A stretch of DNA of 64,000 bases, from the NCBI GenBank assembly GCA_030685235.1, contig MU839178.1, forward strand, positions 62,001 through 126,000, in the 5' to 3' direction. Under the pieces are notes generated by a model. That model was not told the origin of the DNA. It saw only the letters and a program-made list of their open reading frames with translations, and searched no databases. Source of the stretch: Copromyces sp. CBS 386.78. Its lineage: Eukaryota > Ascomycota > Sordariomycetes > Sordariales > Sordariaceae. The translations under genes and the position numbers were made by a program. Positions 11,401-24,070 of this stretch are shown here, in pieces (the first letter of the stretch is position 1; each line of letters begins with the position of its first letter).

Positions 11401-14400
11401 GAGATGCTTCGAATCCAGCAAACTCTCGAGAGCGAACGTGCTTTGGCGCTCGACAAAGAGGAAATCTTCAAGAGACTGCAGCTACGTGAAGCCGAGCTTG
11501 AAGACAAACTGGCGGGCGCTTTGGACGACCAAGAGCGCATGGAGGAGCAGATGGATGGCCTCCTTGAAGCTAAGAAGCGCGCCGAAGTCGACGTAGAGAA
11601 GTACCGCACGCAGCTCGAGCAAGCTGCTGCCATCATCGGAAGACTGGAAGAGGAGAAATCTGAACTTGCAAGCCGGGTTGCGGATCTGGAACGTCAAATC
11701 GTTGAGATCTCACAGAAGCAGTCTGAGCGCAGCGAACAGGAAACGGCACTGGAAAGTGAGCTTAAGATGCTACAGAGCCAGCTCTCCCTGAAGGATCGCA
11801 AGGTGAAGGACCTGGAAAGCAAGCTGCTCCAAATCGACCAGGATAGCGATGTCAAGCTTATGACAACCCAGAAAGAACTTCAGATTGCCAAGAGCAAAAA
11901 TCAACAGCTGACCACCGAGAACACCCAGTTCCAACAACAGCTTACGCAACTGTCGAAGACGTCAACAAGTTATGAGGATCTGATTCGCAAGAAAGAAAGC
12001 GAACTTGCAATTCTGCGTACGGAAAACAAGCAGCTAGCAACGGAGAGGCGAAGCATTGATGATCAAACAAAGATGCTTGCTTCCGAAAGGGAGAAGGCCG
12101 CTGAAAGGCTTCGGGAAGTGCAGGCTGAATTGACTGCCATGAAGTCGCAACAAGCTCAGCTAATGAGGGAGGCCGAGGATGCCAAGAAGCTTCTCCAAGC
12201 TCGCCTCTCTGAAGACGCCCAGGCAGACCAGAATCGCCAAGTGCTCGAGGCACAGATCAAGGATCTCAAGGATGAGTTGTATAACGCTCAGATGGAACTT
12301 AGCAGGGAGCGTCAATCTCGAGATGATGTCCAGTTACTTGGTGAACACAAGTTTCAAACCCTCAAGGACGAGTTCGATAATCTGAAGGAGTCCAAGATCG
12401 CAATCGAGAAGGAGCTCTATGCCCAACAGGATACGCTCCGGCGCGCGGTTGAGACTCGTGCAACGCTTGAACAGGAGCGGGATGACGCCCGCGAGGAGAT
12501 CCGTCGTCTTCGCAGTGCCATGACCCAGGCCGAGGAAGCACGACGTGAGGCCGAAGTGCTTGGAGAGCGAGCAGCAACCAAGATCGCACGGGAACGTGAA
12601 GAGAGTCTGCTCAAAGACCTCGACGCGGCAAACGACAAGCTTAAGTGGTACGAGTCCGAATGCGCCAAGTTGAATTACCAAGTTGAGGACCTCAACAAGG
12701 TGATCATCGAGTCGGGTGAGTTTGGCCTCAAAAATGATCAGGCAAAAGAACGACTCGAGCGAGAAGTCAACACCGTGAGGAGCCGACTGGCCGCTTCCGA
12801 AAACGACAACCGCACCCTACTCAACAAGCTGCAACAAAAGGGCCTCGAAATTGCACGGTCCGCGTCTAGGGCCGGTGAAGCATCTCGGGCTCAACTCATC
12901 CAGGTACAACGCGAGAAGACCAGAGTGGAGGAACAAAATACCAAGCTCAACAAGCAACTGGAAGATTCTCAGGTCACTGTCGCCGGACTGGAAAAGAAGG
13001 TGGAGAAGTTGCAACTCACGATCGAAGACCTGAACCACGAGCTTGCTAGGGAAACGCAAACCAGCCGCAATGCCGAGAAGCTGTCGTCGAACGTTACAGT
13101 TCAGCTGGCAGAGGCGAACAGGACCATCGAGTCTGAGCGGCAGTTGCGTACCCAAGCTCAAGGTACGGTCCGCACTCTCCAGTCAACCTTGGATTCGCGT
13201 GATAAGGAGCTGATTGAGCTTCGGGCTCAACTCCTGAACGCGCTGAAGACGGTGGATCCCGACGCAGACGACAGTCATGTTCAAACTGAAGGTGCAAGTG
13301 CCAGTGAAAGGTTCCTCAGCAAGAACTTTGATCTTGTCCGGAAGATTGAGGATTTGCAGCAGAATCTTCGTGTCCAGACTACTGCACGCGTCAACGCCGA
13401 AGCCCAGCTAGCGGAACTGAGGACCAGCAGGAATGACTCCCCGACCAGGATGCGTCTCGAGGACATCAGTCCTAACGAGGCGCCTTTCACCGGATCACCG
13501 ACGCAGAAGCGCAAGACAAACGGACGGCACTACTCCAATGCGTCCACTCCTCCTCGTGAGCGTCTTTTCACAAACAGCGACTCGGAGAATCTCAACGATT
13601 CTGTCCGTTCGGACCGCACCGCAGATATTGTTAGCTTCAATACTCGCATGGATCTGAAGGCCGAGATTGAAGAGCTGCAGAACCAGCTTCAGCTTGCACA
13701 GATGCAAAACCGCCATCTTCAAAGCCAGCTGGAGCGCACCGCGGGCGGCGAGGACCCGTACCTCGACGAAAGCCCCCAGCTTCGGCGGGTGCAGAAGCTT
13801 GAAAAGGCCAATAACCGACTTCATGAACTGCTTGATGATTCGACCAAGAAAGTGTCGGCTTTGGAAAAGGCTCTTCGCACCGGTGAGCTGTCGCTTCGTG
13901 ACATCCAGACCAGGTCTCATGAAGAGATCCTCGACTTGCTTAATAGCCAGGAGGACTCTCGACGCTCACTCTTGCACAGCCACAAGGATGCGGTTGCAGA
14001 GCTGACGGACCTCAAGGAGCACTATGACAAGGTGCGGCACGAGCGTGCCAAGCTCGAAGTTGACCTTCGTGACGCCAGATCGGATCTCCAGGAGATGTCA
14101 ATCGCCAGGGATCAGGAGGCCGCAAGCCGGAGCCAGTTACTCCAGGAGTTTGCGGACCTCCAGATTCGTCTGGATGCTGAGACATCCAAGCTGGCTGACG
14201 TAACAGCAAGCCTCCACCTCTATAAAGGTCGGGCGGATGAGTACTTCAGCAAGCTTGAACAGGCGGAGATTGCCGTTCTCAAGGCCAACCGGGCGGAGAC
14301 GTTTGCCAGGGCGCAAGCGAAGGAAGCGGAGGATAGCTGCGCGGAGATGATGTCGGAGAGGAAACGTCTGGATGCGATGATTGAGGACCTGCAACACTCG

Positions 14401-15829
14401 AACCAAAGGCTGGAGGAGAAGATCGAAGACATGTCGACGGACCTTGCCGCCGTTACTCAGGCCAAGAAGAGGCTTCAGCACGAGCTCGAAGATTACCGCA
14501 ACCAGCGTGCTAATGACATCGAGGACAAAGAATCGAGCATGGAGCAGATGCGCAGGAAGTACCAGGCTGAGTTTGCGACGCTGGCCAACGAGCTCGACCG
14601 GGCCCGCGAGGAGAAGCTACGCAAGCAGTCGGAGATTACGAGACTCCGGGAAGAACTGGACGAGCTTCGGTCCAAGTGGGATGACGAGGTGCTCAACAGC
14701 TCGACCTGGTCTAAGGAGAAGGCGCGGCTGGAGGCGACTCTCTCGGACGTGGTGGCCTCTCGCGATGAGGCCGTCAGCGCCCACAATGAGGCCCAAAGCA
14801 AGATCGTAACGCTCCTTGGCCAGGTGCGGTCGCTCCGCTCGTCTCTTGACGAGATCACAGCTGAGCGCGATGCTCTGTTCCGTGAGAAGAGGAGCATCGA
14901 GGCAAGGCTCGAAGAAGCCAAGGCTGGTCTTGATGAGCTGGCCAACAGCGAGAGCCCTTCGCTGCGCAACGCGGCGCACATGGATAGAGAGATCCTGGAA
15001 CTCAAGTCCAGTCTTGCTCAACAAGAAGACATCGCCGCGGCTGCCGTGGAGAAGATGCGGCGCGCTGAGGCCCTTGCTGCTGAGGTTCAGAAGGACATTG
15101 CCGCTGAGCGCGAGAACAATGCCGATCTGCAGAAGCAGAAGGTTACTCTCGAGAAGAACTTCAACGAGCTGCAGATGAAGCTCATCGACCTTGAGACCAA
15201 GGGCTATTCGACTGCCAGCCACGATATCAAGTTCTTGCACAGCCGCATTAAGGAGGTAAGTTATTTTCCATAGTAATCCTTTCTCATAAGATCAAGAGCT
15301 AATATGTCATCACCAGCTTGAATCCCAGCTCGAAGAGCAAGAAAACGAGCGCAGCAAATCCGCGCGTTCCGTCCGCAACGTCGACCGCATCGTTAAAGAC
15401 CTGCAGTCCCAGATCGACCGCAAGGACAAGCAGAACACGCAACTCCAGGAGGACGTGGCCCGCATGCGCGACAAGGTCGACAAGCTGCTCAAGACCATTG
15501 ACGAGCTGCAATCTTCGGAGAGTGCCAACGAGCTCTCCGCCCGCCGCGCTGAACGCGAGCTGCGGGAGGAAAAAGAAAAGGCCCTAAGGCTGGAACGCGA
15601 GCTCGAAGGGTGGAAGAACCTCCGCATGGAGAAGGGCTCCGCTATGGGCGGCGGCGGCGGCGGCGGTGCTGCCAGCAGCGTGGCGGGTAGTGTTTACGGC
15701 AGTGTTAGGGGCAAGAGGACGTTTACGAATGATAATATGGCGATGATGCAGATGGATGGGGTGATTGAGATTCCGAAGAGGAAGAGCAGCATTAGTAGGG
15801 CGCCGAGTCTGACGAAGGGGTTTATTTGA
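8438..15829 (+). CDS. myo-2: Class II myosin heavy chain
   Basis: Conventional myosin of the actomyosin ring, needed for septation. Three exons: 8438-8893, 8956-15255 and 15317-15829, about 2,422 residues. After a Pro/Ala-rich N-terminal extension of about 85 residues comes an SH3-like region (KKYVWLKDPQTAFVKGWV) and the motor. The P-loop GESGAGKT is at about residues 263-270, switch I is NNNSSRFGKF, and switch II is DIAGFEIF near residue 552. The actin-binding and converter region ends at KVFFRAGVLAELEE. Two degenerate IQ-type light-chain sites follow (FQSLARGYIKRR, VIQRNFQVY). A coiled-coil rod of about 1,450 residues occupies the rest, interrupted near residue 1,650 by a Ser/Pro/Thr-rich break. 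The tail has a run of Gly and a basic Ser-rich end (KRKSSISRAPS), a plausible phosphorylation site. The rod identifies class II rather than class I, V or XVII. Confidence 0.97.
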
Positions 15830-16338
15830 GGATGAAAAATAGTTGGAGTTGAGAAAGAAGGGAGGGGTGGGAGTAATGAGGATGATTGATGGTTGGGGGT
15901 TCGGTCTACATATTTCATAATTCTTTACTTTGTGCTAATCTTGTCTGAAGGCCGTCTGTTAGGGGGGCTGGGTTGGACGGAATTAGGTGGTTCTTGTATA
16001 ACGTGTTGTAACTTTTTTGTCAGTCAGTCAGTGACATTGGTGTATATGATGAGAGTATTGTAGTGTGTGTTGTTAAGTAGTGCATGTTAAAATATTGAAG
16101 GGATTGTGAAAAAGTCGCTGGTTTCGATTGACTTGGGCGCTTGACCTGCTCTTGTTGTCGCAGTGCTGCTACAAAAAAGTGCCATGCGGAGGGTGTCTTT
16201 GGTGCAGATATTTGTACAGGCTTTGCCGAGTGTACCGACTTCCCATCAGTGAGGTAATTTCGCGGACCGGTATGTTTGGGTATAAAGGAGTTTCCGGCTC
16301 TCAGGTGCGTATAATTTGCCGTGACACCTGTTTGTCCA

Positions 16339-16371
<33 letters not shown>

Positions 16372-16897
16372 CTCTCTCTCTTCTATCTTAGGTAGTGGAA
16401 GGTCGTACGAGCCGCGAAAAGTACACGGAGCATGAAAGTGTGAAATAAGAACATCAGGTTCTACTTGGAACAAAGACTTCATGTCATCAAATATAAAATG
16501 TTTGGACACAATTCAAACCCAAAGGGTCTCGGTAACGGTTTATCGTTGGCTACACGTACATCTCGTCATACGTAAAGTCGCGGAGCACAGTCCGATCTAG
16601 GATGCTTGGGATGAAACCGATTCCGAGATTCTGGAAACACGCATCCTGGTGTTGCCGTTGCGTGCGTGCCTGACCGATAGCGGGTTGCGATCAATGCGCG
16701 CACAATACGTACCCTGCGATCAATTGGGCCCTGGGCCTGGTGTGACGGGCGGCTCTGAGGATCTCTGATCTCACTGACATTGTTCTGATGGGTGGGGAGT
16801 TTCGATCTCTCTGCCTCTCTTCGAATGCGGATCGAATGAGGAGCAAGGGTTCGACAGATCGGACGGACTGCCCTCCGCCTCAATCTGGTGTGACTTT
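15830..16897. other. 3' flank of myo-2 up to the transposon island
   Basis: Ordinary base composition without a convincing gene. It holds the myosin 3' untranslated region, a dinucleotide microsatellite, and then unique sequence that runs without any transition into the left LTR at 16898. The last five bases, ACTTT at 16893-16897, are one copy of a target-site duplication. Confidence 0.6.
16339..16382. repeat. (TG)n(TC)n microsatellite
   Basis: About 16 TG units with one early interruption (TGTGCGTG) run directly into about five TC units. This is a simple-sequence repeat downstream of myo-2 and is likely to vary in length between strains. Confidence 0.95.
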
Positions 16898-17185
16898 TGT
16901 CAGATTGGCACGTAGGGTGGAGATCAAAAGGTATGCAGTAAAAGGTGATTGATTCTGGTGATCCTTGTCTCTGTCCTTCTCGAGAGTTACTAGGGTTTAA
17001 GTATAAGATCCAGGGATACTAGGAGGCTAGTCCTCATGCGGTAGTATCGTCAGACAGTTCAGATATCGAGTTATAAGTGTGAGGGGATCTCTGCACCGTA
17101 TATACAGTATATGAGGTTATCCAGATAGGGAGGCATATATTAGACTAGAAGTCTGGCTATCTATGCATACCCTAATAATCTAATA
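16898..17185 (-). repeat. LTR of element 1, low-coordinate copy (3' LTR in element orientation)
   Basis: 288 bp, the same length as its partner at 22360-22647. The outer end, TGTCAGATTGG, is intact. The inner end reads AATCTAATA where the partner has AATCTGACA, which is RIP-type damage on the side facing the element interior. The 150 or so outermost bases are nearly undamaged. Confidence 0.95.
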
Positions 17186-17419
17186 TACCCCCTCAACTAA
17201 AGATCTCAAGGCAAAACTGGAGAGAAAATAACCGTTAAATATATAAAGCTATTCCTAAATTTTAATTGTCTACTACGTTTAGATCTAGCATAAAACCCTT
17301 ATTTTAGTCCTTCTTATCCTTCAAAATATTTTTGATAGTTTCTATTCCTAATATTCTTCTAAATTCTATATATTTATCTACTAGCAAGACTTTTATTAGA
17401 CTATTTGCTAGTATTTTTT

Positions 17420-18700
17420 TTATTTTATAGTAATCGACTTTGATAAATCCTTTTTAAATTTCTTATTGTAACTAGTAATTGTAAATATTAATATAGCGTA
17501 GTTTGGTAGTTAAATTATTATTTTTAGCAGTAACGAAGCGGATCGTTTGCTAATTGTTATATTAGATTATAGGGGTTAGATTAGTAAGGTTTACTAATCT
17601 CTTAACTAGCTTAGCCGTAAAGATCGCTTCCTTAACGACGAAACTTAGAATTAGTAATTCTACTTCTATTATTAAGGTTGTAATTATTATTTATTTAATA
17701 GTTCTTTAATATATAAATCCTTTAAATAGTCTGATCGTAAAGCCTTATAAGCTTTTACGGTCGAGGCGGTTATTTGTAAAAGAGGTATTTAATATTACTT
17801 CGAATATATCGCTACCCCTTAAAGCTATAGCGAATTCTTTAGTAATATAAAGGTAATATAATACTTTATTTACAACCTTATAATAATCTAGCCTAGGGTT
17901 ATAATAGTAACGAGTTAATTTACTTACTACGAAGGCGATATCTAATCTAGTAATAATTGCAGCGTATAGTATAGAGCCGATTTTAACCTAATATTAATAG
18001 ATAGACTTCTTTAAAGCCTTATTCTTATAGGGTATTAATTCCTAATTAATTATAGGAATAAAAGTAGTACATTAATCGTTAGTAAGGGCGTAGATCTTAT
18101 TAAAATACAATCGTTAGGATAATTATATTTTCCTTTACTCTCAGTTCCTAATTATTTCGATACTAAGGAATTATTGTAATTCATCTCCTCTAATAAAATA
18201 ATATTATTATTTTAAGTTGGTTATATATTATTTAGCTTCTACCTCTCGTTTTTTAGGATAGGCGAAGACGATATTATTTATATAATAGAAAATAAAAATA
18301 CTATTTTTAATAAGAATATAAGGTTCTTTAAGGATAAATTTGAAATTATTATTAGTAAAGGTACTAATTAATTTTCATTACTATAATAATAGTAATCTTC
18401 GTAATCTATAAAATACTTTATAAAATTATAAAACTTTACCTTTTTTCTAATACCCTGGCGGCATTTTTATAAAGACTTCTTTATTAAGGTTGGCGTTAAT
18501 AAAGGTATTAATTGCGTTATATTATATAAATTCGAAATTAAAACGAATAATAATAGTTATAATAATTTAGAAAGAGCGCTTAACGAATGTTGAGGTATAC
18601 ATTTCTTATCTTATCTTTTACTATTAATTTCCTCGTACGACGAATCTTATTTTAACCTTTTTAAATTTCCTATTTTTGAGAAACTTATATAGGTATACCC
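17420..18700 (-). pseudogene. Degenerate copia reverse transcriptase / RNase H of element 1
   Basis: Read on the minus strand, about 18,310-18,110 encodes a damaged reverse transcriptase. The pattern YYINNIVFAY, with NN where the family has the catalytic DD, is followed by a run resembling GDxLQWFLGIEIIR and then IWLSQR. Further along, about 17,700-17,420, is a copia RNase H-like block with QTIRLVTA, TKLRYINIYN and KGFIKVDY and stop codons at expected Gln and Trp positions. D-to-N and Q/W-to-stop changes are those that C-to-T mutation produces. Non-functional. Confidence 0.85.
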
Positions 18701-21700
18701 ATATATAATCAAGGATTTGCTTGCTTCGAACTTTAGGTTCGTTATTATCGATTTCGATTTAGGTCTTTATTTCTTAATAATTTTTCAAGTATTCTTATTT
18801 AGTATTAAAGAATTATTATTGAAGAAGGTAATTATTAAAGTTTCAATATTATTTTAATAATAGTAGAAGGTTGTACCGATATATAGTATTGAATTTATCG
18901 TTTTTAATAAAGCAGTTAAATTGGGCTTTTATAATAATATCCCTTTTATAGAAGGCAGTAGGCTAATATATACGGCCGGCGTTAAACGCTACCTTCTAAG
19001 GGGTAAAACCTTTTATAATAATATCTTTTAAATAATTATTTTAGAAGAGACTAGAGAAGAAGGATAATAGAAGTAGTATATTAGGAGGAGAGGGATAGTT
19101 AAGGATATAGTTAAATAATATTTTTATTACGTTATAACATTCTATTCCTTATATTTCCTTATTATCTTCTTAATCTACTAATAAAATAAAAAATTGTTTT
19201 AAGAATTCGTTTATATTAGTATTTTTACAATTTATTCGGCTATTAAAGTAATTATAAGTTTCTTAAGGTTAGTCGATTTATATAAATAAATTTACGAATT
19301 CGTTAAAAGTAATTTTAAAAGTGGCTCTTTCTTTTAATACGTCCCTTATAAAGGTAGTATTTTTATTAAAGATTATATCTCTTATATTAATTATTTAGTT
19401 AGTATAAGGGTTCTAAATTCGATAAATGGAGGAGGATGAATACCCAATGAAGTAGCCGATTTATATTTTTAAATTATACTTCTTTCGCCTTTCTTTTTTG
19501 AATTAGGCGGTAGTAATTATAATATAAACTTTATAACTATAGACCCTAAAATATAATAAGTTTGGTTTACGTAGAATTATAAAACCGCGTTGGCGAGTAA
19601 TAACTGTATAGAAACGTTCGTATAGGGATTTTTAATCGTAAAAATAGCGAGGGGATTTATTAGTAAAATATATAATTATAAAGGTAATTTCTAGCTATAT
19701 ATCTTTTAAAATCTTTAAATTCTAAGCTATTGCCCTCCTTTTCTCCTTAATTATACCCTTTGAGCGTTTAGCCCCGCTATTTTAAACTTGAGTATTAAGT
19801 ACGTAGGCTTCGATTTAAATTCTTCTAATAGCAAAGAAATCTTTTATAATTTAAAATCTGATAATTTCGTTATTATATTCAATATATTATAATTTAATAT
19901 TATATTAGTTTTCGAAAATAATAAATAAATCGGTTAAAATAATAATAAGAGATATTATTATCCTATCTTTAAGGTAATAATTTTAGATATAGCCGGTATA
20001 CTAATAAATAATAAATATAACATTAGTATAACTTATTTTACTAAGTTCGAAATCGAAGAAGTCGATAGTTAGTCTTTCCCTTAGGCTATTATTTCATAAT
20101 TTGTACTATTATATAATTTGCCGTTTAATCTTTAAAGTAGTATACGCATTATATTAAACGGTTAATAGTCCTTTAAAGTATATTCTTTTAATATTATAGA
20201 GATAGTTGAATATTTGGGGATTATAGTAATTAAAGCGATAATACTAGAAATAACTATTCTTCTTATAGTATTTACGACCGGTATAGGAATTAAATTAATT
20301 CCTTTTTATAAAGAAATTAATCTATATTTTAGTGAGGGGGAGATCTTCGAAAATCGTTTAACCGTATTATATAAATAATTTATAGAAGAGCGTATAATTT
20401 GGGGATTGTAAGTAATTATTAGGTAATTTATAATCTTAATAATACCCTTACCGTTATAAAAGTTAAAGAGATACGAAGTTAATTATAAAGTCTAGTATAA
20501 AAACTATATTCTTTAGCTTTAACTTCTTTAAACCGTTCTTCCCTTAAATAGTAATATCGATCGTTCTATACCCTTAAATTAATATAGTTGAATTATTAGC
20601 CCAAAGAACTTCTTTATAAAAGGTTCGTCGAAATAAAATAAAGCGGGAGATTTCGTTGAAAACGTATATTAAATTTCTAGAATCGAAAATCATATAATTC
20701 TTAAGTAGGTAAATCGCATCTTCGCCTTCCCCTATTTAGAAGGCTACCTAATTAATATTAAAAATAATATAATAAACGCCCTTGTATACGGATTAATTTT
20801 AGGAATTATCGTTATTAATATTATTAGCTTCCTAATCCGCTTAACGATTTTCGTTACTATTAAGGTCGTTACTAGATTCTTCTATAAGAAGAGTATTATA
20901 TTACTTTACCAATTATTTACGGAGGATTTCGATTTTACGGCGGAGCTAATTATTAATTTGGAAATTCTTCCTAACGGTCTTATAAATATCCTAATTTCCT
21001 TTCTAATTAACTTTTACTAAATGAAGGAAGAGATATTAATATTTCTTATATAAATAGATATTTCGTTTATAGACTTTGTAGCGAGGAAAGGATTCGACTA
21101 AATTAGTTCGTTTCCTCTTATTTTAATTTAGCTTATTTTAGTAAGAATTCTTATTATTAATTTTACCTTTATTTAGGGTTAATCTAAATCCGAAGCCTCC
21201 CTTTTTAATATTTTAAACTTTATTCGTTAATATAGTGGGGGTTTTCTCGTAGACTCTTATCCTTCAAAAATCTTTAGAAATTATACAAAAATTTAGTACG
21301 TTCTCTTCGATTTAAGCGAAATAATAATAGTTGACGTTAGCTATTTATAGGGGGCGGACTATACTAAAGCATATAAATAAGTTATTAAACTAAGCATTAG
21401 CTTAGGTAGTTTTAAGGATTTTATAGCGTTTAATTAATATTATAAAGGTATTCCATCCGTTAATCTACTTTGCTATACTTTCCTTAGGTATTTTATTAAG
21501 GGTTTTAAAATAGTCGTAGTAAACCCGACGAATATTTGCTTAAATATTAATAGGACGGTAATTATATATTCGTTTGAAAGTAATAAACTAGGTTAGGATT
21601 AGTTTTAAAACTTCGAAAGCGCTAGCTTTTAATTTAGGATTAATAATCTCTTGTATTTAAGCCTTAATTTTACTATTATAAAATTTAAAATCGCTAACAA

Positions 21701-22359
21701 TTTTATATTATAAGCTATTAGAATTTTAATTATTAAGGAATTAATCTTTATTAATTTAAGTAAAGTTAAATAGGGATATTAATAAATCTTTAATCTAATC
21801 CTTAATAAATCTACTAGTAATTTTAATAATATAAGGCGCTTAAGTATTTTCTTAAATACCCGAATCGGTAGAAATCATTATTAAAAGTATTACTATAGAA
21901 AATAATACCATTACTCGTATTGTAGGGCGAGGAGTAAATGCGGTAGTAGAAGAGTGACTAATATTGTCTACTCTTTTAGAGATATTTGGATGAATATATT
22001 GAAGGGTACTGTTTTTTAATTTTGTAATATTTATTTATACTAAGGTAATACGGGTGGTTGCCGTAGCGGAGAGAGGATATAAAGAAAGGGATTATTTATT
22101 AAAAATAGGGGCTGGTTTTCTACTTAGGAGGTAATTAGTTAATTAATACCCTTTGGCGAGATTAAGAAGCTCGTTTTCCTAGTCCTTATATTTATTAGGT
22201 ATATTAAAATAAGGACGGGAGGTTTTAATAGAAGAGTTGGTAGTAAGAAGAATTATTATAACTATTTTAATTAATAGTATTAATATAGAAGGTAGGTAAG
22301 ATATAAGTGCTTTTCTAAATAGTTTCGTAACGTAGCGATTCAATATTTAGATTGTTAAT

Positions 22360-22647
22360 TATTAGATTAGCACGTAGGGTAGAAATTAAAAGGTATATAA
22401 TAAAAGGTAATTAATTCTAATAATCCTTATCTCTATCCTTTTCGAGAGTTACTAGGGTTTAAGTATAAGATCTAGGGATATTAGGAGGCTAGTCCTTATG
22501 CGGTAGTATTATTAGATAGCTTAAATATTGAATTATAAGTGTAAAGGGATCTCTACACCGCATATGTAGTATATGAGGTTATCTAGACAGGGAGGCACAT
22601 ATTGGACCAGAAGTCTGGCTATCTATGTACACCCTGATAATCTGACA
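22360..22647 (-). repeat. LTR of element 1, high-coordinate copy (5' LTR in element orientation)
   Basis: 288 bp. The inner end (from 22360) is damaged, TATTAGATTAG in place of TGTCAGATTGG. The outer end, AATCTGACA at 22639-22647, is intact and is followed at once by the target duplication ACTTT. Confidence 0.95.
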
Positions 22648-22652
22648 ACTTT

Positions 22653-22754
22653 AGCCAAAATTAGAGATTTGGCCAGTGCGTTTCCAGCCGGTTCCAGCGA
22701 ATCAAAGCCGCTGTTGATGCCCAGAAGGGAAAGGTCACCGCAGCAACGCAAGCG
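22653..22754. other. Undamaged host spacer between the two retrotransposons
   Basis: 102 bp of ordinary GC content lies between the target duplication of element 1 (ACTTT, ends 22652) and that of element 2 (GGTTG, 22755-22759). If both insertions are removed, the host sequence joins 16897 to this spacer and the spacer to 28716 without a gap. No RIP-like AT skew is visible in it. Confidence 0.85.
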
Positions 22755-22759
22755 GGTTG

Positions 22760-22941
22760 TGTCAGATGTGACTGTGCAGAATTGATTAATGAAAGAGTGT
22801 GTGTGTGACTGACTCGCCTAGAAGGTCTGGGGGGTGCTGGAATATCCTAGAGGGACCTAGAAACTAATAATCTAGGGGGCTAGGCGGCTAACCCAGATTG
22901 AGTATAGCTAGAAACCCAGATATCTACCCTCTAATCTGACA
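22760..22941 (-). repeat. LTR of element 2, low-coordinate copy (3' LTR in element orientation)
   Basis: 182 bp from TGTCAGATGTGAC to CTAATCTGACA. It contains the conserved stretches GAAGGTCTGGGGGGTGCT and GGCTAACCCA shared with the copy at 28529-28710. It is lightly mutated compared with the element interior. Confidence 0.95.
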
Positions 22942-23059
22942 CACCCCCTTACTTATAGACCTTTTTAAAATAGGGTAAAAGTAAAGCTATTTACAATTTT
23001 CTCTCTTTTGGCACGTTAATTTCCCTAGTTAAATTATAAGTATCCTCTAGAATATTGTT

Positions 23060-24070
23060 AGGAATTTCCCTCCTAATTTTTATTTTTTTTTAAGCCGGCG
23101 TATTCGCTATCCCTATTAATTCCCGGAACTTTTTGTAATCTAACTGTTCTAATACTTTTATTAACCCGTTTATTAGCATTTTCTTTATTTCTAGATATTC
23201 GACCGCAATCCTTCTTTTTATAATTTCCTACTATAATTAGTAATAATAAATATTAATATATTTTAATTTAATTATTAATCGTAATATTTTAACGGTTAGA
23301 ATACGGATTGTTTAAGTATTATTATAGCCGATTATAAGGATTTTCTAATCGAAGGGAATTTTAATCTCCTTATATAAATATATAATAGTAATGGCTTCCT
23401 TTACTACGTTAGAAATTAATAGCAGTTCTACCTTAGTAATTAAAGTTAATACCGTTCTTTATTTAATAGTACCCTAGTGGACAAGACTATTAAATAACTT
23501 AATTATAAAGTTATGTGAGCTTTTCCAATTTAGTATATTATCGGCGTATAAAGTATTTAAAGCTATTTCGAACTTTAATAACGATTTAAAGTAAAGAGAG
23601 AAATTTAAATAGAATTAAAGGTAATATAGCACTTTATTAATAACTTTATCGTATTAGGGGCTAGGATTATAATTGTAACGAATTAAATGGCTAGTTATAA
23701 AAGTAATATTTATTCGAATAATTATTATAACGTATATTATTAATCCGATAACGATTTAATAATCCTATATTTTATTAAAAATGGCTACGTTATCGTAAGG
23801 TAGAAATTCTTCGTTATTTATTAGAATAAAGGCGAAAATATAGGGATTCTTAATAAATTTAATACTTTTATAAATATATTCCCGTTGAAATAACTAAATT
23901 AATCCTACCTTTCGATTTTGAATAATTTTAATATTTAAAAACTATTAGAAGTTATTACCCCCTATAAATTTATACTTCTCTTTTAAATTCTTTATTATTT
24001 AATTAATTTTATTATATAATTTTTAATTGAAGGTAAATATAATATTATTAATATAATAGAAGATTAAAAT
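23060..24070 (-). pseudogene. Degenerate copia reverse transcriptase / RNase H of element 2
   Basis: On the minus strand around 24,065-23,880 the motif FYYINNIIFTFN marks the reverse transcriptase active site with DD changed to NN. It is followed by NLKEKYKFIGG and a damaged relative of FLGIEIIR. Near 23,390-23,060 an RNase H-like block reads TIRILTV, IKLKYINIYYY and RRIAVEYLEIKKML, ending KFRELIGIANTPA. Stops fall at Gln and Trp positions. Same fold as in element 1 but clearly different residues. Non-functional. Confidence 0.85.

Larger units (their letters stand above)
16898..22647 (-). mobile_element. Full-length Ty1/copia LTR retrotransposon, RIP-inactivated (element 1)
   Basis: Two 288-bp LTRs (16898-17185 and 22360-22647) bound a 5,750-bp element. 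The outer ends are a perfect inverted repeat, TGTCAGATT and AATCTGACA. A 5-bp target duplication, ACTTT, lies at 16893-16897 and 22648-22652. The coding strand is minus: read that way, a purine tract (GTTGAGGGGGTA, 17199-17186) abuts the LTR on the lower-coordinate side, and reverse transcriptase and RNase H remnants lie next to it in copia order. The interior is extremely AT-rich with dense TAA/TAG stops, consistent with RIP. The LTR copies differ mostly by G-to-A or C-to-T changes. I could not read a clear primer-binding site. The element is dead but structurally complete. Confidence 0.95.

Noticed and set aside
14493..15240. Long minus-strand frames opposite the myosin rod
   Set aside because: Coiled-coil codons read backwards give long Ser/Leu/Arg-rich frames. 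The myosin frame continues through the whole region.
16339..16382. Possible CRISPR-like or tandem array
   Set aside because: It is a plain dinucleotide microsatellite with no spacers; no CRISPR array is expected or seen in this eukaryotic DNA.
17186..17230. Primer-binding site next to the low-coordinate LTRs
   Set aside because: The sequence beside these LTRs is a purine tract on the minus strand, which fits the 3' side of the elements. The true primer site should lie beside the high-coordinate LTRs but is too mutated to match to a tRNA by eye.
22573..22785. 70-codon frame crossing the LTR borders
   Set aside because: It spans the end of element 1, the host spacer and the start of element 2, so it cannot be an ancestral gene.
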